This document shows, piece by piece, positions 63,550 to 64,000 of a stretch of 64,000 bases of DNA. The notes under the pieces were generated by a model. It did no database searches, had not been told where the DNA came from, and was given only the letters and a program-made list of their open reading frames with translations. A program made the position numbers and the translations under genes. The stretch's first letter is position 1. Each line of letters begins with the position of its first letter. This stretch comes from Desulfovibrio sp. (lineage in GTDB: Bacteria > Desulfobacterota > Desulfovibrionia > Desulfovibrionales > Desulfovibrionaceae): assembly GCA_031291035.1 (NCBI GenBank), contig JAISLI010000024.1, forward strand, positions 1-64,000, written 5' to 3'.

Positions 63550-64000
63550 ATGCGTTTTGTGGATGAAGCAAAAATTTTGGTACGGGCCGGTAACGGCGGT
63601 CACGGTTGCGTTTCATTCCGCCGGGAAAAATTTATCCCGCGCGGCGGACCTGACGGCGGCAACGGCGGTGACGGCGGTTCCGTCGTTCTTGTGGCGGACG
63701 AACGCCTGCTTTCCCTGTATGATTTTCGTGTCAAAGTCCTGTATGAGGCAAAAAACGGACAACCTGGACAAGGCGGTCAGCGTAACGGCAAGAGCGGCGA
63801 GGATCTTGAGATCGGGTTGCCCCTGGGCACTCTTGTTTTTGCGCAAAGCCCGGACGGCGAACGTCTGCTCACTGATCTGAGTGAACCCGGCCGCCGGGTG
63901 ACGGCTGCCAAAGGCGGGCGCGGCGGCAAGGGAAACGAGCATTTCAAGTCGTCCACCATGCGCGCGCCGAAGTTTGCCCAACCCGGAGAGGCGGGAGAAG
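63550..64000 (+). CDS. obgE: GTPase ObgE, N-terminal part (cut by the window end)
   Basis: From ATG 63550 the frame is open to the window end (150 codons). It encodes the Obg fold: [53 protein letters not shown] and [20 protein letters not shown]. These glycine-rich turns are diagnostic. The G domain lies beyond the window. Obg GTPases act in 50S assembly and stress signalling. AAAGG lies about 11 bases upstream. Confidence 0.93.
   Translation, partial: MRFVDEAKILVRAGNGGHGCVSFRREKFIPRGGPDGGNGGDGGSVVLVADERLLSLYDFRVKVLYEAKNGQPGQGGQRNGKSGEDLEIGLPLGTLVFAQSPDGERLLTDLSEPGRRVTAAKGGRGGKGNEHFKSSTMRAPKFAQPGEAGE

Noticed and set aside
1..64000. CRISPR arrays and rRNA genes
   Set aside because: I saw no regularly spaced repeat array and no rRNA-like sequence in the window.

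Overview
The window looks like chromosomal DNA of a Desulfovibrio-like deltaproteobacterium (Desulfovibrionaceae). This is inferred from remembered gene order and protein style, not from a database search. The supporting signs are the psd-pssA-leuA-leuC-leuD-leuB run, a pseudouridine synthase fused to dephospho-CoA kinase, a long HflX with a GLKP-type N-terminus, NikR, IorAB, roughly 60% GC, and flagellar genes with a sigma-28 promoter. It is mostly ordinary housekeeping sequence with flagellar, sensory and envelope genes, interrupted by small mobile-element scars.

Layout. 0-7 kb: the edge of an IS5-type element, an NlpC/P60 lipoprotein, the RluD-CoaE fusion, two secreted DUF-type proteins, a CaCA cation exchanger and a ModE-like regulator. 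7-11 kb: fliD-fliS behind a near-perfect FliA promoter. 11-27 kb (minus strand): a PLD-family nuclease-like lipoprotein, dnaB-rplI-rpsR-rpsF, a 1259-aa hybrid histidine kinase, the leucine and phosphatidylethanolamine cluster, a diguanylate cyclase and an amino-acid-binding-type protein. 27-32.5 kb (plus): a membrane hydrolase-like protein, a small secreted protein, a glycosyltransferase pseudogene, typA and a BMP-family lipoprotein-like binding protein.

32.5-46.7 kb (minus) is one long co-directional array: a YtfQ-like sugar-binding lipoprotein, two hybrid histidine kinases, hflX, an EF-G paralogue, rsmA, a FlgC-like rod protein, an NlpC/P60 lipoprotein, gluQ and two small conserved proteins. 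47-55 kb: nikR, polA, a solo CysC-type kinase, dacA, iorB-iorA and a TPR membrane protein. 55-64 kb (plus): proA-nadD, a TPR-like protein, tRNA-Thr(GGT), mdh, flgI-flgJ, rplU, rpmA and the start of obgE.

Working together: the leu genes make leucine. Psd and PssA make phosphatidylethanolamine. The binding-protein/hybrid-kinase trio looks like a sensory module without a transporter. IorAB oxidises aryl-pyruvates. Mobile-element debris recurs: an IS5 end, an IS630-type transposase fragment between mdh and flgI, a probable transposase tail before tRNA-Thr, and two dispersed palindromic repeat families. One of these has terminal inverted repeats and sits exactly on the stop codons of three genes. 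It and the apparent AUC start codon of hflX are the most unusual observations here.
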